Both the position numbers and the translations under genes were made by a program. The notes beneath the pieces were generated by a model. It was not told where the DNA came from. It saw only the letters and a program-made list of their open reading frames with translations, and searched no databases. Below, piece after piece: positions 24,472 through 33,403 of a stretch of 36,071 nt of DNA. Positions within the stretch are counted from its first letter, which is position 1. The number at the start of each line of letters is the position of its first letter. This stretch comes from Thermosipho affectus (GTDB taxonomy: Bacteria > Thermotogota > Thermotogae > Thermotogales > Fervidobacteriaceae), in assembly GCF_001990485.1 (NCBI RefSeq), contig NZ_LBFC01000024.1:1-36071 (forward strand), given 5' to 3'.

Positions 24472-25866
24472 ATGAATATTGGAATTGAAAGGAAAATTGA
24501 TGAATTAGTTGACAAGTATTTTGATAAAATTCTTGAATCATTAAAGAAAATAATAAAAATAAAATCAGTTATGGAAACAAAAAAAGATAACATGCCATTT
24601 GGGAAAGGTCCAGCTAGAGCGCTTTCTGAAACACTCAAAATTTGTAAAGAACTTGGTTTTGAAACTCTGAATGTAGATAATTATGCTGGTCATGTGACAT
24701 ATGGAAGTACAGGAAAATTATATGGAGTATTGTGTCATTTAGATGTTGTACCAGAAGGGGATATAAAAAAATGGGAATCTGATCCGTATGAATTGACGAT
24801 AAAAGATGGAAAAATGTATGGAAGAGGTGTTTCAGATGATAAAGGGCCAAGTATAGGTGCTTTATATGCATTAAAAATAGTATCTGAAATTGTTGAAAGA
24901 CCTAAAAATACAATAAGGATAATTTTTGGGACTAATGAAGAAAATGGTTCAAAATGTTTAAAATATTATTTTCAAAAAGAACCATATCCATATGCTGCAG
25001 TTACTCCAGATGGTGCCTTTCCACTTATATTTGCAGAAAAAGGAAATGCAACATATGAACTTTCAATTTCTTTAAATACAGATTATCATACAAAATTATT
25101 AAAACTTGAAGCAGGAACCGCCGTTAATGTAGTTCCAGAAATTTGTAAAGCTGTAATTGAAACTGAAAAGGTAAAGGAAATAGAATATATATTGCAAAAT
25201 CATAAAAGTAAATGTGGATTTGAATACAAAATAAACGAGAACAAAATCGAAATCAAATTTATTGGAAAATCAGCCCATGGTTCTACGCCAGAGCTTGGAA
25301 TAAATGCAGCAACATGTATGTTAGAGTTACTTACGAGAATTGACTTTGGCCCTGTTAATCAGATCATTGAAACCTTATATGAAAAACTTGGTAAAGATAT
25401 AAATGGAAGAGGATTGGATATCTATGGTGAAGATAAAGTAAGTGGAAAATTAACATGCAATCTTGGAATTTTAAAACTTCAAGATAATTTATTAAGGGCA
25501 TTTATAAACATTAGATATCCAATATTTTTTAATGTAGATATGATTACAAGACAGATAAATGAAGCAATGAAGGGGTTTGAAATTGAAAGAAGAAGTCATA
25601 GTACTCCTTTATACGTTTCAAGAGATAGCGAACTTGTCAAATTACTATTGAAAGTATATAGAGATGTTACAAAAGATGAAAGTGCACCAGTAGCAATTGG
25701 AGGAGGAACATATGCACGAGCGGTACCATATGGTGTGGCATTTGGAGCAACTTTTCCCGGGGAAAATACTAAAATGCATCAACCAAATGAGAATTGGTCC
25801 CTTGATTCTTTCAAAAAATTTGTAAGAATATATGCTAGATTGATGTATAGGTGGTTAACAGAGTGA
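24472..25866 (+). CDS. M20 family dipeptidase, PepV-like
   Basis: This is a zinc metallopeptidase that cleaves dipeptides and related small peptides in the cytoplasm. Visible M20 motifs are LCHLDVVPEG (H89, D91), GRGVSDDKGP (metal ligand D122) and GTNEENGS (E156 general base, E157 ligand). The dimerisation or lid region, with KSAHGSTPELG, follows at about 265-275, and the C-terminal ligand is H433 in KMHQPNE. At 464 residues it matches PepV/Sapep rather than the shorter DapE or ArgE. AAGGAGGCATTTAAA precedes the ATG. It has its own terminator. Confidence 0.92.
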   Translation: MNIGIERKIDELVDKYFDKILESLKKIIKIKSVMETKKDNMPFGKGPARALSETLKICKELGFETLNVDNYAGHVTYGSTGKLYGVLCHLDVVPEGDIKKWESDPYELTIKDGKMYGRGVSDDKGPSIGALYALKIVSEIVERPKNTIRIIFGTNEENGSKCLKYYFQKEPYPYAAVTPDGAFPLIFAEKGNATYELSISLNTDYHTKLLKLEAGTAVNVVPEICKAVIETEKVKEIEYILQNHKSKCGFEYKINENKIEIKFIGKSAHGSTPELGINAATCMLELLTRIDFGPVNQIIETLYEKLGKDINGRGLDIYGEDKVSGKLTCNLGILKLQDNLLRAFINIRYPIFFNVDMITRQINEAMKGFEIERRSHSTPLYVSRDSELVKLLLKVYRDVTKDESAPVAIGGGTYARAVPYGVAFGATFPGENTKMHQPNENWSLDSFKKFVRIYARLMYRWLTE

Positions 25867-25905
25867 AAAAGTAATTGTTGGAATTATAAATCTACCTTAA
25901 CTTAT

Positions 25906-25939
25906 AAAAAATGGTGTGTGGACGTGCACACCATTTTTT
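25906..25939 (+). terminator. Rho-independent terminator after the M20 peptidase
   Basis: AAAAAATGGTGTG pairs with CACACCATTTTTT around a short loop, ending in a T-run about 60 nt after the stop codon. Confidence 0.9.
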
Positions 25940-26789
25940 ATTGCAGTAATTAAATAACAAAATTCTATAGAAACTATCAATTGTACGGCGATTTCGAGGA
26001 TTTTATTAGCATTTAACAAGTTCATTAGTTCAACCTTTGGATTGAAAAATTGTTCTATCTAAAAAGTAGATATAATACCATCAAAAAAATTAGTAGTATA
26101 TCAAATAAAGAATAAAGCTTAAATTTTTGTAAGTTGATATTAAAAGTATTTTTGTTTGAAATGATTAGTTTCACGAATCACCGTTTATTTTCAAAAATAA
26201 GACCACTTTCAAAGATACAGATGGTAAATTTATATATCGAATGCATTGAAAAGACCTTAAAATCGAATTTAAAAATTAACGTCCGAAAATGGCTTGAATA
26301 AAGGGTTTTTGATGCATTGTTTAATATTTTCGAGAAATTTTTAGGACCATTTTCTTATAATGCAATATAAGAATGATTATATTGCATAATGGCAAAATAC
26401 CTTAAATACATCTTACTTAAAAAATTATGATATGAAATTGTGGTAAATGTAGTGTTGTACATTATGAGCATGGCTATGGATGCATAGTAGATACTTTGGA
26501 ATAAGAAAAACACAAATTTTGAAATTCTTATTTGTCAAGATGCGGGTTGGATAGACAAATTAAGTATAGGAATCTGTAGAGTTGTTTCTTATTTAACAAA
26601 AACTCAATTGTGCACTTATAAAAACTGTAAAATTGCATTTTCCTTTTCGTGCAATTGCAGATAATATCTTATTATTTTTTTTTGAACTTCCAAAAATCAG
26701 GAAATATTCAAAACTCTTTAGAAATAATCTTGAAATATTGTATTTCCAGTATTGAAAAAATAATTCTAGAAGTCGGATTTATAACTATC
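25940..26789. other. 850-nt region without a supported gene
   Basis: This long AT-rich gap lies between convergent genes and has no open frame of note. It holds palindrome copy 2 (26360-26387). A 13-nt string TTCAAAAATAAGA near 26190 also occurs upstream of palindrome copy 3. A segment near 26510-26600 reads FEILICQDAGWIDKLSIG in one frame and could be part of a dead gene, but no family is recognised. Confidence 0.5.
26360..26387. repeat. Palindrome family, copy 2
   Basis: ATGCAATATAA, then GAATGA, then TTATATTGCAT. The arms are identical to the core of copies 1 and 3; only the 6-nt centre differs. Confidence 0.85.
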
Positions 26790-27242
26790 TTAATTTTTTT
26801 TCAATTGACCTTTTAGAATTTTGGGTAGTTCTTTTTCTATATAATTTCTTAAGTTCTCTCTTGACAACTTGTCAACTAAGTTATTGAATTTATCATTAGT
26901 ATGTGCTTTTACTTTTTTGAAAGATACATCTATTTGATTTTTCAATTTTATTAACTCTTTAATATAATTATTTACTATGTGATTTTTTGTTCTCCTATAC
27001 GAGGAAGCAAACATTGGAATTTCGTTATAATCGTGTACAATTGTAACTTGTGAAATTCCTTTCAATTTGCAATACTTCAACGCCATTACTACACCTAATA
27101 GTTCGCTAACAACAGAATTTCCTTTTTTTATTCTCTTTGCTTTTTTTCTTACATCAATAATTTCTCCATCTTTTACTACACAAAATGCACAACTTGCAAC
27201 TTGATATGTATTTGAATATGAACCATCTACATAGATTGTCAT
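26790..27242 (-). CDS. Ribonuclease H (type 1 fold)
   Basis: This RNase HI-like protein of 150 residues degrades RNA in RNA-DNA hybrids. The metal-binding acidic residues are D6 (YVDGSYS), E47 (VVSELLGVVMAL), D71 (IVHDYNEI) and D124 (NNLVDKLS), with the loop histidine H114 in KAHTND. The substrate-handle region is short, as in RNases H from Gram-positive bacteria and Thermotogota. AAGGAGGTTAAAT precedes the ATG. The gene stands alone with its own promoter. Confidence 0.92.
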   Translation of the reverse strand: MTIYVDGSYSNTYQVASCAFCVVKDGEIIDVRKKAKRIKKGNSVVSELLGVVMALKYCKLKGISQVTIVHDYNEIPMFASSYRRTKNHIVNNYIKELIKLKNQIDVSFKKVKAHTNDKFNNLVDKLSRENLRNYIEKELPKILKGQLKKN

Positions 27243-27290
27243 ATTTAACCTCCTTGCAATTTTAGATAAAAATGATAGAGTTCATAAAAA

Positions 27291-27319
27291 ATTATACCAC
27301 TTTTAAATAAAAAGTTAAA
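27291..27319 (-). promoter_or_regulatory. Likely promoter of the RNase H gene
   Basis: On the minus strand TTTAAC (27319-27314) and TATAAT (27296-27291) are separated by 17 nt, about 50 nt upstream of the start codon. The -35 box touches the terminator stem of the upstream operon. Confidence 0.5.
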
Positions 27320-27365
27320 CAAAATAACAAAGCCCAGGATATACCTAGGCTTTGTTATTTTGTTT
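27317..27365 (-). terminator. Strong terminator of the sugar ABC-glycosyltransferase operon
   Basis: An 18-bp perfect stem (AAACAAAATAACAAAGCC and its complement) encloses a 13-nt loop just after the glycosyltransferase stop. The T-rich far arm provides the release tract. Confidence 0.9.
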
Positions 27366-27375
27366 TGAATGATTT

Positions 27376-28671
27376 TCATATAATTTTTTCTAGTATCTGT
27401 TTTAAAGTTTCAAGGCTATAGAATTTTTTAGCTATGTTAAAATTTTCATTTACAATCTTTTCATATTTTTCCTTATTAAATATAATTTCAAATAAACTTT
27501 CTGCAGCTTTTTGAATGATGGTTTCTTTTATTTGAACAAGACCTTCTTTTTGAGTATATATATTTCCTAAACTTATGTACTTAATTCCCGAATTTTTAAT
27601 ATCTTTTTCAAAAACTTCATATTCAAATAGTACTATTGGTTTTTTTATGATAATTGCTTCTAAAAGTTGATTCCCCCATCCTTCTAAAATTGATGGGTAA
27701 GTTATTGCATCTGCTATGTTGTATAGTTCCCAAAATGAAAATACATTATTTTCAACATTTGGATAAAGATCAACGGTTCTAATTCCATGTTTGAAGGCTT
27801 TATCTAATAATTTATATTTATAATTTTCACTTTCACACATTCCTGAAAATGCTAAAATAATATTTCCGTCAAAAGTCTTTCCATTGTATAATTTTTTTCC
27901 ATAATAATTTTTTGAAATTTTTGACATATAATGTACTAAATCAATTGAAAGTTCTATTGCTTTTCTTTCAGTAATCCTTGTTGCTTGCAATAATACAATG
28001 GAATTTTGAGATATATTATATTTTTCCCTTATTAAAATATTTAATTTTTCATCTTTTGTTGGTGGTTCTTCAAAATCCATAACATTTGGGACTATTGTTG
28101 AATTAACTCCTTTCTTTAAATATAAAACTTCTTTTGCCAATGAATTAATCACGACGTGTTTAATATTAGTACCAATTGGCGGACAAAATTTTTCTAATAG
28201 ATATTTAATCTTTTTGTCTTGATAATTTAAAAAATATTCTCTTTCCCACCAAAAATCATGATGGTGACCTATAAATGTCTTTTCCTTGTGAATTTTTGAA
28301 AATTTCTGAAAAGCTATTGCTGCAGGTAAAAAAGCACCAATTGACCAAATATTATTTAGGATTATAATTTCATGCATTGAAAGTTTATTTTCAAGATCAT
28401 TATATATCTTTTCGGATTCCTCGAAAATTAAATTGATTACTTCTTCTATAGAAAAATCTTCTAACTTTTCGAAACAGTTTTTATTAATCATTTTATATGT
28501 TGGATTTTCAAAACCTATAGAGGGAATTAATATGTCTACCCCACTTTTGTTATTACCGGCTACAATATCTACATCATGTCCCATTCTGAGTAAAACTTTT
28601 TTCCATTTTTCCATTTCTAAAGATACACCATCCATCAAACCAGCTCTGTAATGAACTAGTGCAATTTTCAT
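27376..28671 (-). CDS. Glycosyltransferase, GT-B fold (family 4-like)
   Basis: This 431-residue glycosyltransferase begins MKIALVHYRAGLMDGVSLEM with the glycine-containing N-terminal loop of GT-B enzymes. It has a second Rossmann domain beginning near SQNSIVLLQATRITERKAIE. The nucleotide-sugar motif is ADAITYPSILEGWGNQLLEAI, with the conserved E-x7-E pattern. Donor and acceptor are unknown. Its ATG overlaps the ATPase stop (TAATG), and GGAGG precedes it, so it is the last gene of the sugar uptake operon. Plausible roles are disaccharide or compatible-solute glycoside synthesis from the imported sugar, but that is conjecture. Confidence 0.88.
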   Translation of the reverse strand: MKIALVHYRAGLMDGVSLEMEKWKKVLLRMGHDVDIVAGNNKSGVDILIPSIGFENPTYKMINKNCFEKLEDFSIEEVINLIFEESEKIYNDLENKLSMHEIIILNNIWSIGAFLPAAIAFQKFSKIHKEKTFIGHHHDFWWEREYFLNYQDKKIKYLLEKFCPPIGTNIKHVVINSLAKEVLYLKKGVNSTIVPNVMDFEEPPTKDEKLNILIREKYNISQNSIVLLQATRITERKAIELSIDLVHYMSKISKNYYGKKLYNGKTFDGNIILAFSGMCESENYKYKLLDKAFKHGIRTVDLYPNVENNVFSFWELYNIADAITYPSILEGWGNQLLEAIIIKKPIVLFEYEVFEKDIKNSGIKYISLGNIYTQKEGLVQIKETIIQKAAESLFEIIFNKEKYEKIVNENFNIAKKFYSLETLKQILEKII

Positions 28672-29768
28672 TAAATATCCTCCAATCTTTCTTCAGTATC
28701 AATATCAAAAAGCATTAATCTTTCATGATCAAGTGAAACGTTTATAATTTCATCTGCAGAATATTTTGGAAATGCAGGAGCAACTATTTTAACGATTTGT
28801 TCGCCAAGTTCAACAGCAATTATTTGATGTGATCCTTGAGGTTCAACTACAAGAATTTTTTCTTTAAAGATAGCTTCATCATTATTATTTGTAATCAGAA
28901 GGTTTTCAGGCCTTATACCAACAATTATTTCATCTTTGTTATATTTTTCAAGAGATTTTTTGACTTTTTCGGAAATTTTTATATCAATATATTCATTTTT
29001 TAAATGAATCTCATCACTGCTTCTAATAACATTCATTTTAAAGAAGTTTGTTGGTGGAGTACCAATAAATCCTGCGACAAAAGTATTTGCACAGTTGAAA
29101 TATACTTCATCAGGTGTACCTACTTGTACAATTCTTCCATCTTTCATAATTACGATTCTATCTGCCATAGACATGGCCTCAGATTGGTCATGTGTGACAA
29201 AAATTGTTGTAGCACCTGTTTTATGATGTATAGCTTTCAATTCGGTTCTCATTTTAACTCTTAATTTGGCATCGAGGTTTGACAATGGTTCATCCATCAA
29301 AAAAATTTTAGGTTTAACAGCCAAAGCTCTTGCTAATGCTACACGCTGCCTTTGTCCACCTGAAAGTTGGGAAGGATACCTTTTTAAAAGTTCTTCAATT
29401 TTAACCATTTTTGAAACTTCTTCAACTGTTTTATCGATAAATTTGGAAGGCATTTTTCTAAGTTTTAAAGGAAATGCAATATTATCATATACTGTCATAT
29501 GTGGCCATACTGCATAGCTTTGAAAAACCATGCTAACTTCTCTTTTTCTTGGTTCGAGATATGTTACATCTTTTCCATCAATTATAACTTTTCCTTCAGT
29601 AACTTCTTCAAGACCAGCAATCATCCTTAAAGTTGTTGTTTTACCACAACCGGATGGGCCAAGAAAAACTACAAATTCTCCATTATTGACCTTTAAGTTT
29701 ACATTTTTTGCCCCCCAGACTTTTTTTCCATATCTTTTTGATAAATTTATCAATTCTAAAGTTGCCAT
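28671..29768 (-). CDS. Sugar ABC transporter ATPase, MalK/UgpC/MsmK type
   Basis: This is the energy-coupling subunit of a carbohydrate importer. Walker A is GPSGCGKTT near 37-45, the Q-loop is VFQSYAVWPHM, the signature is LSGGQRQRVALARAL, Walker B is IFLMDEPLSNLDA, and the switch histidine is FVTHDQSEA. The C-terminal 130 residues form the TOBE/OB domain found in MalK-type subunits (GIRPENLLI). Its 365 residues are typical. It lies 26 nt after the MalG-type permease gene and overlaps the glycosyltransferase by 1 nt. Confidence 0.95.
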   Translation of the reverse strand: MATLELINLSKRYGKKVWGAKNVNLKVNNGEFVVFLGPSGCGKTTTLRMIAGLEEVTEGKVIIDGKDVTYLEPRKREVSMVFQSYAVWPHMTVYDNIAFPLKLRKMPSKFIDKTVEEVSKMVKIEELLKRYPSQLSGGQRQRVALARALAVKPKIFLMDEPLSNLDAKLRVKMRTELKAIHHKTGATTIFVTHDQSEAMSMADRIVIMKDGRIVQVGTPDEVYFNCANTFVAGFIGTPPTNFFKMNVIRSSDEIHLKNEYIDIKISEKVKKSLEKYNKDEIIVGIRPENLLITNNNDEAIFKEKILVVEPQGSHQIIAVELGEQIVKIVAPAFPKYSADEIINVSLDHERLMLFDIDTEERLEDI

Positions 29769-29794
29769 ATTTCACCTCTCCTTTTTTATTGTGT

Positions 29795-31075
29795 TTAAAC
29801 CTTTACTCCTCCCCACATTTGTAAGATATATTTTCTAATTATAAGTGTAAAAACAACAGCCGGAAGGGCAAGGGAAACACCACCTGCTGCTGTTAAATTA
29901 ATCAGACCTTTTGCACCAACTAATGTTTGATAAACAACCACTGGAAATGTAGGATTAAACTGGGTTAATACAATGGCTTGTGCAGTTTCTGACCAGCTAC
30001 CAATAAATGCATACATAGCACTTGCTGCAAGTCCTGGAAGTGCTAGAGGTAATGTTACTTTAAAGAAAGCTCCAAATCTAGTTGTACCAAAGATCATTGC
30101 TGCCTCTTCAAGTTCAGTAGAAATTCCCATAAATATGCTTGCGGTAATCCATATAGTCATTCCTATTTGACCTACAGAATATACAAGAGATAGTCCTATA
30201 GGTTTATCATAAAATCCCATATTTATTAATATAATAACCATTGGCATTGCAATCGAAATACCAGGAAACATTCTTACAAATAGAACACTTAGTTTTAATA
30301 AGTTTTTTCCCTTAAAGCTATATCTTGCAAAAGCATATCCTGCCATACCACCAATAGTTAAAGAAATTAAAACTGTAAGTAATGATACTTGAATACTTCT
30401 AAATAATGCTGGGAGCGCATTGCTAGTTACTTTAAAGAAATTTATATAATTATCAAACAGATTTTTAGAAACCGTAAATTTTATAGAACCAATTTTTTCT
30501 AGTTCTGTTTTTAGTTTACTGATTTCCAACTCATATTCTCGTTTTTTTATTTCAATACTATTTATGCTTTGATTTAATTCTTCTATTAACGAAGACATAT
30601 TGAACTCTTTTGCTTTCTTTAATTGAGATTTATACTTAACTAGGTTTACTGTTAATTTATTTAATTTTGTTTTTAGATCATTTATCCTGCTTCTGAGATC
30701 TTTTATTTTAATACCATTAATTTTCATTAGTTTTTTTAACGTTTCAACATTTTTCTCAAATACTTCTCTTTTTATATTTGAATTTGTCTTATTTCTTACA
30801 AATTTTTGTAATTCTTCAAAACTACTTGTTTCAATAACCGTTGAAAACTCTTTTTTAGATTTGCTAAAAACAGAAATTAAATATTTTCCATTAACAATTT
30901 CTAATTTAAATTTGTTGACAAAAGATGGAATCATCTGTGTTGGCCAATCATACGCTTCTTGATCGGACATTAGCGATATAGATACTAAAAAATATATAGG
31001 AGTTAAAATTACGAGTACAATTCCAGCGATGATTATGTAAAATAAAGTTTGTTTTGCAATTTTATTTAATTTCAT
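29795..31075 (-). CDS. Sugar ABC permease, MalG type, with long coiled-coil insertion
   Basis: This is the second permease of the importer. The EAA loop LEEAAMIFGTTRFGAFFKVTLP contacts the ATPase. TM1 is about residues 11-36, and the other helices follow from about 215. Normal MalG proteins have about 280 residues. This one has 426 because about 150 residues between TM1 and TM2 form a lysine/glutamate-rich segment predicted to be coiled coil (LRSRINDLKTKLNKL, IEIKKREYELEISKLKTEL). That part should lie outside the membrane. ATG at 31075 is preceded by GGAGGAACTC and lies 1 nt after the MalF-type stop; an upstream TTG at 31102 is less likely. Confidence 0.92.
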   Translation of the reverse strand: MKLNKIAKQTLFYIIIAGIVLVILTPIYFLVSISLMSDQEAYDWPTQMIPSFVNKFKLEIVNGKYLISVFSKSKKEFSTVIETSSFEELQKFVRNKTNSNIKREVFEKNVETLKKLMKINGIKIKDLRSRINDLKTKLNKLTVNLVKYKSQLKKAKEFNMSSLIEELNQSINSIEIKKREYELEISKLKTELEKIGSIKFTVSKNLFDNYINFFKVTSNALPALFRSIQVSLLTVLISLTIGGMAGYAFARYSFKGKNLLKLSVLFVRMFPGISIAMPMVIILINMGFYDKPIGLSLVYSVGQIGMTIWITASIFMGISTELEEAAMIFGTTRFGAFFKVTLPLALPGLAASAMYAFIGSWSETAQAIVLTQFNPTFPVVVYQTLVGAKGLINLTAAGGVSLALPAVVFTLIIRKYILQMWGGVKV

Positions 31076-31076
31076 G

Positions 31077-31946
31077 TTAGAGTTCCTCCTTTTTAAAGGC
31101 ACCGGAAATTTTCAGGTATATGATTGAAACCACTGAAACGATTGCTGCTACAATTACAGAATAAGCAAGAGCTACTCTGTAAAATCCTATTAATTGTTCT
31201 TCGTAAAAGACAACTTCTTCAAGTAAAACTGGTATTCTCCTATATCCATATATCATTACTATTATTAACCATACTTGAATTGCTGAGATTATTCTCAAAA
31301 TTAACGCAGTTTGAATACTTGACTTCAACATTGGAAGAGTTATTTTTCTTAAAACTGTAAATTTGGTACCTCCAAAAATGTAACCAGCTTCTATTGAATC
31401 TTTGGGTAATCCCTGCAACCCTGCAAGAAGTATAACCATCATAAACGGTATAACTTGCCACGCGTCTATTAATATTATTAACATTAATGATTGAAAATCA
31501 TTTCCTGCTAAGAAAGCAAATTTCCCACTTTCTGAAATGATACCTAAATGGTACAATAAACTGTTAACCCAACCATAAGTTGCAAATCCACTTGACCACA
31601 TCGCACCAACTGCAACTGCAGGTAGGGCCATTGGAATTAAAGCAATTGAGAGAAGAATTTGTGCACCTTTAAATTTTTTATTAATTATCAAAGCTAATCC
31701 CAACGAAATTAAAAATTCAATAGTTACAGAAATAAGAACAAAAATAGATGTATTAATTAATGCCTGCTTAAAGTAAGGATCTTTAAATATTGTTATGTAA
31801 TTATTTAAAGTAAATATGTTACTTTCATCGAAAAAACTATAATATACAGATGAAATAACAGGCCTAAGCCAAAATACAATATAGTAAATCAAAGTAGGAG
31901 CAATTAAAATATAAGGAATCCATTTTTTTGTAATTGTTTTTTGCAA
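31077..31946 (-). CDS. Sugar ABC permease, MalF type
   Basis: This is the first permease subunit, 289 residues with six likely membrane helices. The EAA loop reads SIEAGYIFGGTKFTVLRKITLP. It starts at TTG behind GAGGTGATTTAAC and stops 1 nt before the MalG-type start, so the two are translationally coupled. A GC-rich hairpin separates it from the binding-protein gene upstream. Confidence 0.93.
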   Translation of the reverse strand: MQKTITKKWIPYILIAPTLIYYIVFWLRPVISSVYYSFFDESNIFTLNNYITIFKDPYFKQALINTSIFVLISVTIEFLISLGLALIINKKFKGAQILLSIALIPMALPAVAVGAMWSSGFATYGWVNSLLYHLGIISESGKFAFLAGNDFQSLMLIILIDAWQVIPFMMVILLAGLQGLPKDSIEAGYIFGGTKFTVLRKITLPMLKSSIQTALILRIISAIQVWLIIVMIYGYRRIPVLLEEVVFYEEQLIGFYRVALAYSVIVAAIVSVVSIIYLKISGAFKKEEL

Positions 31947-31972
31947 GTTAAATCACCTCACAATTAAAACCA

Positions 31973-31988
31973 GGGGGCAAAAGCCCCC
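31973..31988 (-). terminator. Intercistronic hairpin after the binding-protein gene
   Basis: GGGGGC-AAAA-GCCCCC forms a 6-bp GC stem in otherwise AT-rich DNA, between binding protein and permease genes. On the minus strand it is followed by TGGTTTTAA. Such hairpins usually attenuate or protect mRNA so that the binding protein is made in excess. Confidence 0.7.
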
Positions 31989-32003
31989 AAGAGATTAGTT
32001 ATT

Positions 32004-33212
32004 TCATTTTCTTTGTGCATCTATTTTTATTTGATATAATTCGAGCATGTCAATGTCTAATTTTTTCTCTTCTAATATCATTTTTTTGAATAATTCATCA
32101 TAGACCAATTTTACTTGTCCCCAATCTTTCCAAATTGGAGCAATATATGATAGTACTCCTTGGTTCATAACTTTTATAGCATTCTTTATTACTAAATCTT
32201 GATCCTCATCTCCAAGATATTTTACAGCTTCATCAACTGGTGGTATAAATCCACCTGTTCCTTTGTGAGATTTAACCATAATATCTGGTCTTGTCATATA
32301 TTCAAGAAATTTTAATGCAAGATCAAAATTCTTTGTTCCTTTTACGATAGCAAGTCCACTTGTTCCAGCAACTGAACCAATGCCTGCCGGTCCTTTTGGG
32401 GCAGGAGCAATTATAAATTGAGTAGGATTATTTTTGTATACTTCTCCTACTCTTGCACAATGAGCTACTGTCATCCAAGTTTCTTCTCTTTTCATTGGTG
32501 GTCTTGTATCATCATAAGTTTTTACTGCTGGTGAAAAAGCATTTTTCATTTTGTATATTAAGTACCATGCGGCAACGGATCCAGGATTATCTAGATTGGG
32601 CCAATGTGCACCATAAGAGAGGGCGATCGCACCAATTTGATAAATAAGTGATTTCATTGGAACACCTGTAACGGCAAATTTTCCTTCTCCTTCGCCTTCC
32701 GCAACCAAATTAGCCCATTCTGCTAGTTGTTCCCAAGTAATATTTTGGAGCTCAACATAATCTGGTTTGTATTTTAATGCCTTTTTGTTAATTAATGTAA
32801 GATAAACATCCGCACCAATTGGTAGAAAATATCTTTTTCCATCGAATACTGTCATTGAATCGAAACCTTTTGAAAAATGTCTATCATTCCATTTGGAAAC
32901 ATATGGCGTTAAATCAACTACTAAATCATTTTTAACCCATTCAGGCATTTTTGTTGCATAAGCTATAACAACATCTGTTGTAACTTTTCCAGTTTCCTTT
33001 TGAATTTTTACTTGTTTTAACATCGTTTCATCATCCATTGTTTGGAAAATAACTTTTACTCCATACATTTGCTCGAATGGTTTGATAATTTCATTGATAA
33101 TGAATTCTTTTTCTGTTGGTGGAGTCCATAATCTTGAACTAACAACAAGTGTTGTTTCAGAAAATGCAAAAATTATCAAAGTTGTTAACAACAAAACAAA
33201 TATCTTTCTCAT
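32004..33212 (-). CDS. Sugar ABC transporter substrate-binding protein (family 1)
   Basis: This is the extracytoplasmic binding protein that delivers a sugar to the permeases. It has a signal peptide (MRKIFVLLLTTLIIFAFS) with cleavage likely before ETTLVVSS, followed by a family-1 fold: IIKPFEQMYGVKVIFQ, then DVVIAYATKMPEWVKND, GKRYFLPIGADVYLTLINKK and GIGSVAGTSGLAIVKGTKN. The mature protein has about 385 residues. ATG at 33212 sits behind GGGAGGTGAAAAAC. The frame can be extended to 33290, but without a binding site. It is first in the operon and controlled by the operator-promoter at 33253-33280. The sugar cannot be told from sequence. Confidence 0.93.
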   Translation of the reverse strand: MRKIFVLLLTTLIIFAFSETTLVVSSRLWTPPTEKEFIINEIIKPFEQMYGVKVIFQTMDDETMLKQVKIQKETGKVTTDVVIAYATKMPEWVKNDLVVDLTPYVSKWNDRHFSKGFDSMTVFDGKRYFLPIGADVYLTLINKKALKYKPDYVELQNITWEQLAEWANLVAEGEGEGKFAVTGVPMKSLIYQIGAIALSYGAHWPNLDNPGSVAAWYLIYKMKNAFSPAVKTYDDTRPPMKREETWMTVAHCARVGEVYKNNPTQFIIAPAPKGPAGIGSVAGTSGLAIVKGTKNFDLALKFLEYMTRPDIMVKSHKGTGGFIPPVDEAVKYLGDEDQDLVIKNAIKVMNQGVLSYIAPIWKDWGQVKLVYDELFKKMILEEKKLDIDMLELYQIKIDAQRK

Positions 33213-33252
33213 GTTTTTCACCTCCCATTTAGATTTGTAAATGATGAAAAAT

Positions 33253-33280
33253 ATTGTATAATAATTGTAAGCGCTTTCAA
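33253..33280 (-). promoter_or_regulatory. Promoter of the sugar ABC operon
   Basis: On the minus strand TTGAAA (33280-33275) and TACAAT (33258-33253) have a 16-nt spacer, about 40 nt upstream of the binding-protein start. The -35 box overlaps the operator. Confidence 0.65.
33266..33279. promoter_or_regulatory. cre/LacI-type operator
   Basis: TGAAAGCGCTTACA (minus strand) matches the catabolite-response consensus TGWNANCGNTNWCA at every position. It covers the -35 region, so a LacI-family repressor or CcpA-like protein bound here would block transcription. No regulator gene is in the window. Confidence 0.75.
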
Positions 33281-33403
33281 AGAATGACATATAGATAATA
33301 ACACAAACGTATCAGAAAAATTAAATACAGTTAGCATTAAATAGATTAATCTAATGAAAATTATTAGCAATGAAATAAAATAATCTTATTGGGAGGCTTT
33401 AAA

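Noticed and set aside
26394-26640. Decayed gene near 26510-26600 (FEILICQDAGWIDKLS)
   Set aside because: Only one short protein-like stretch with stops around it; no family recognised.
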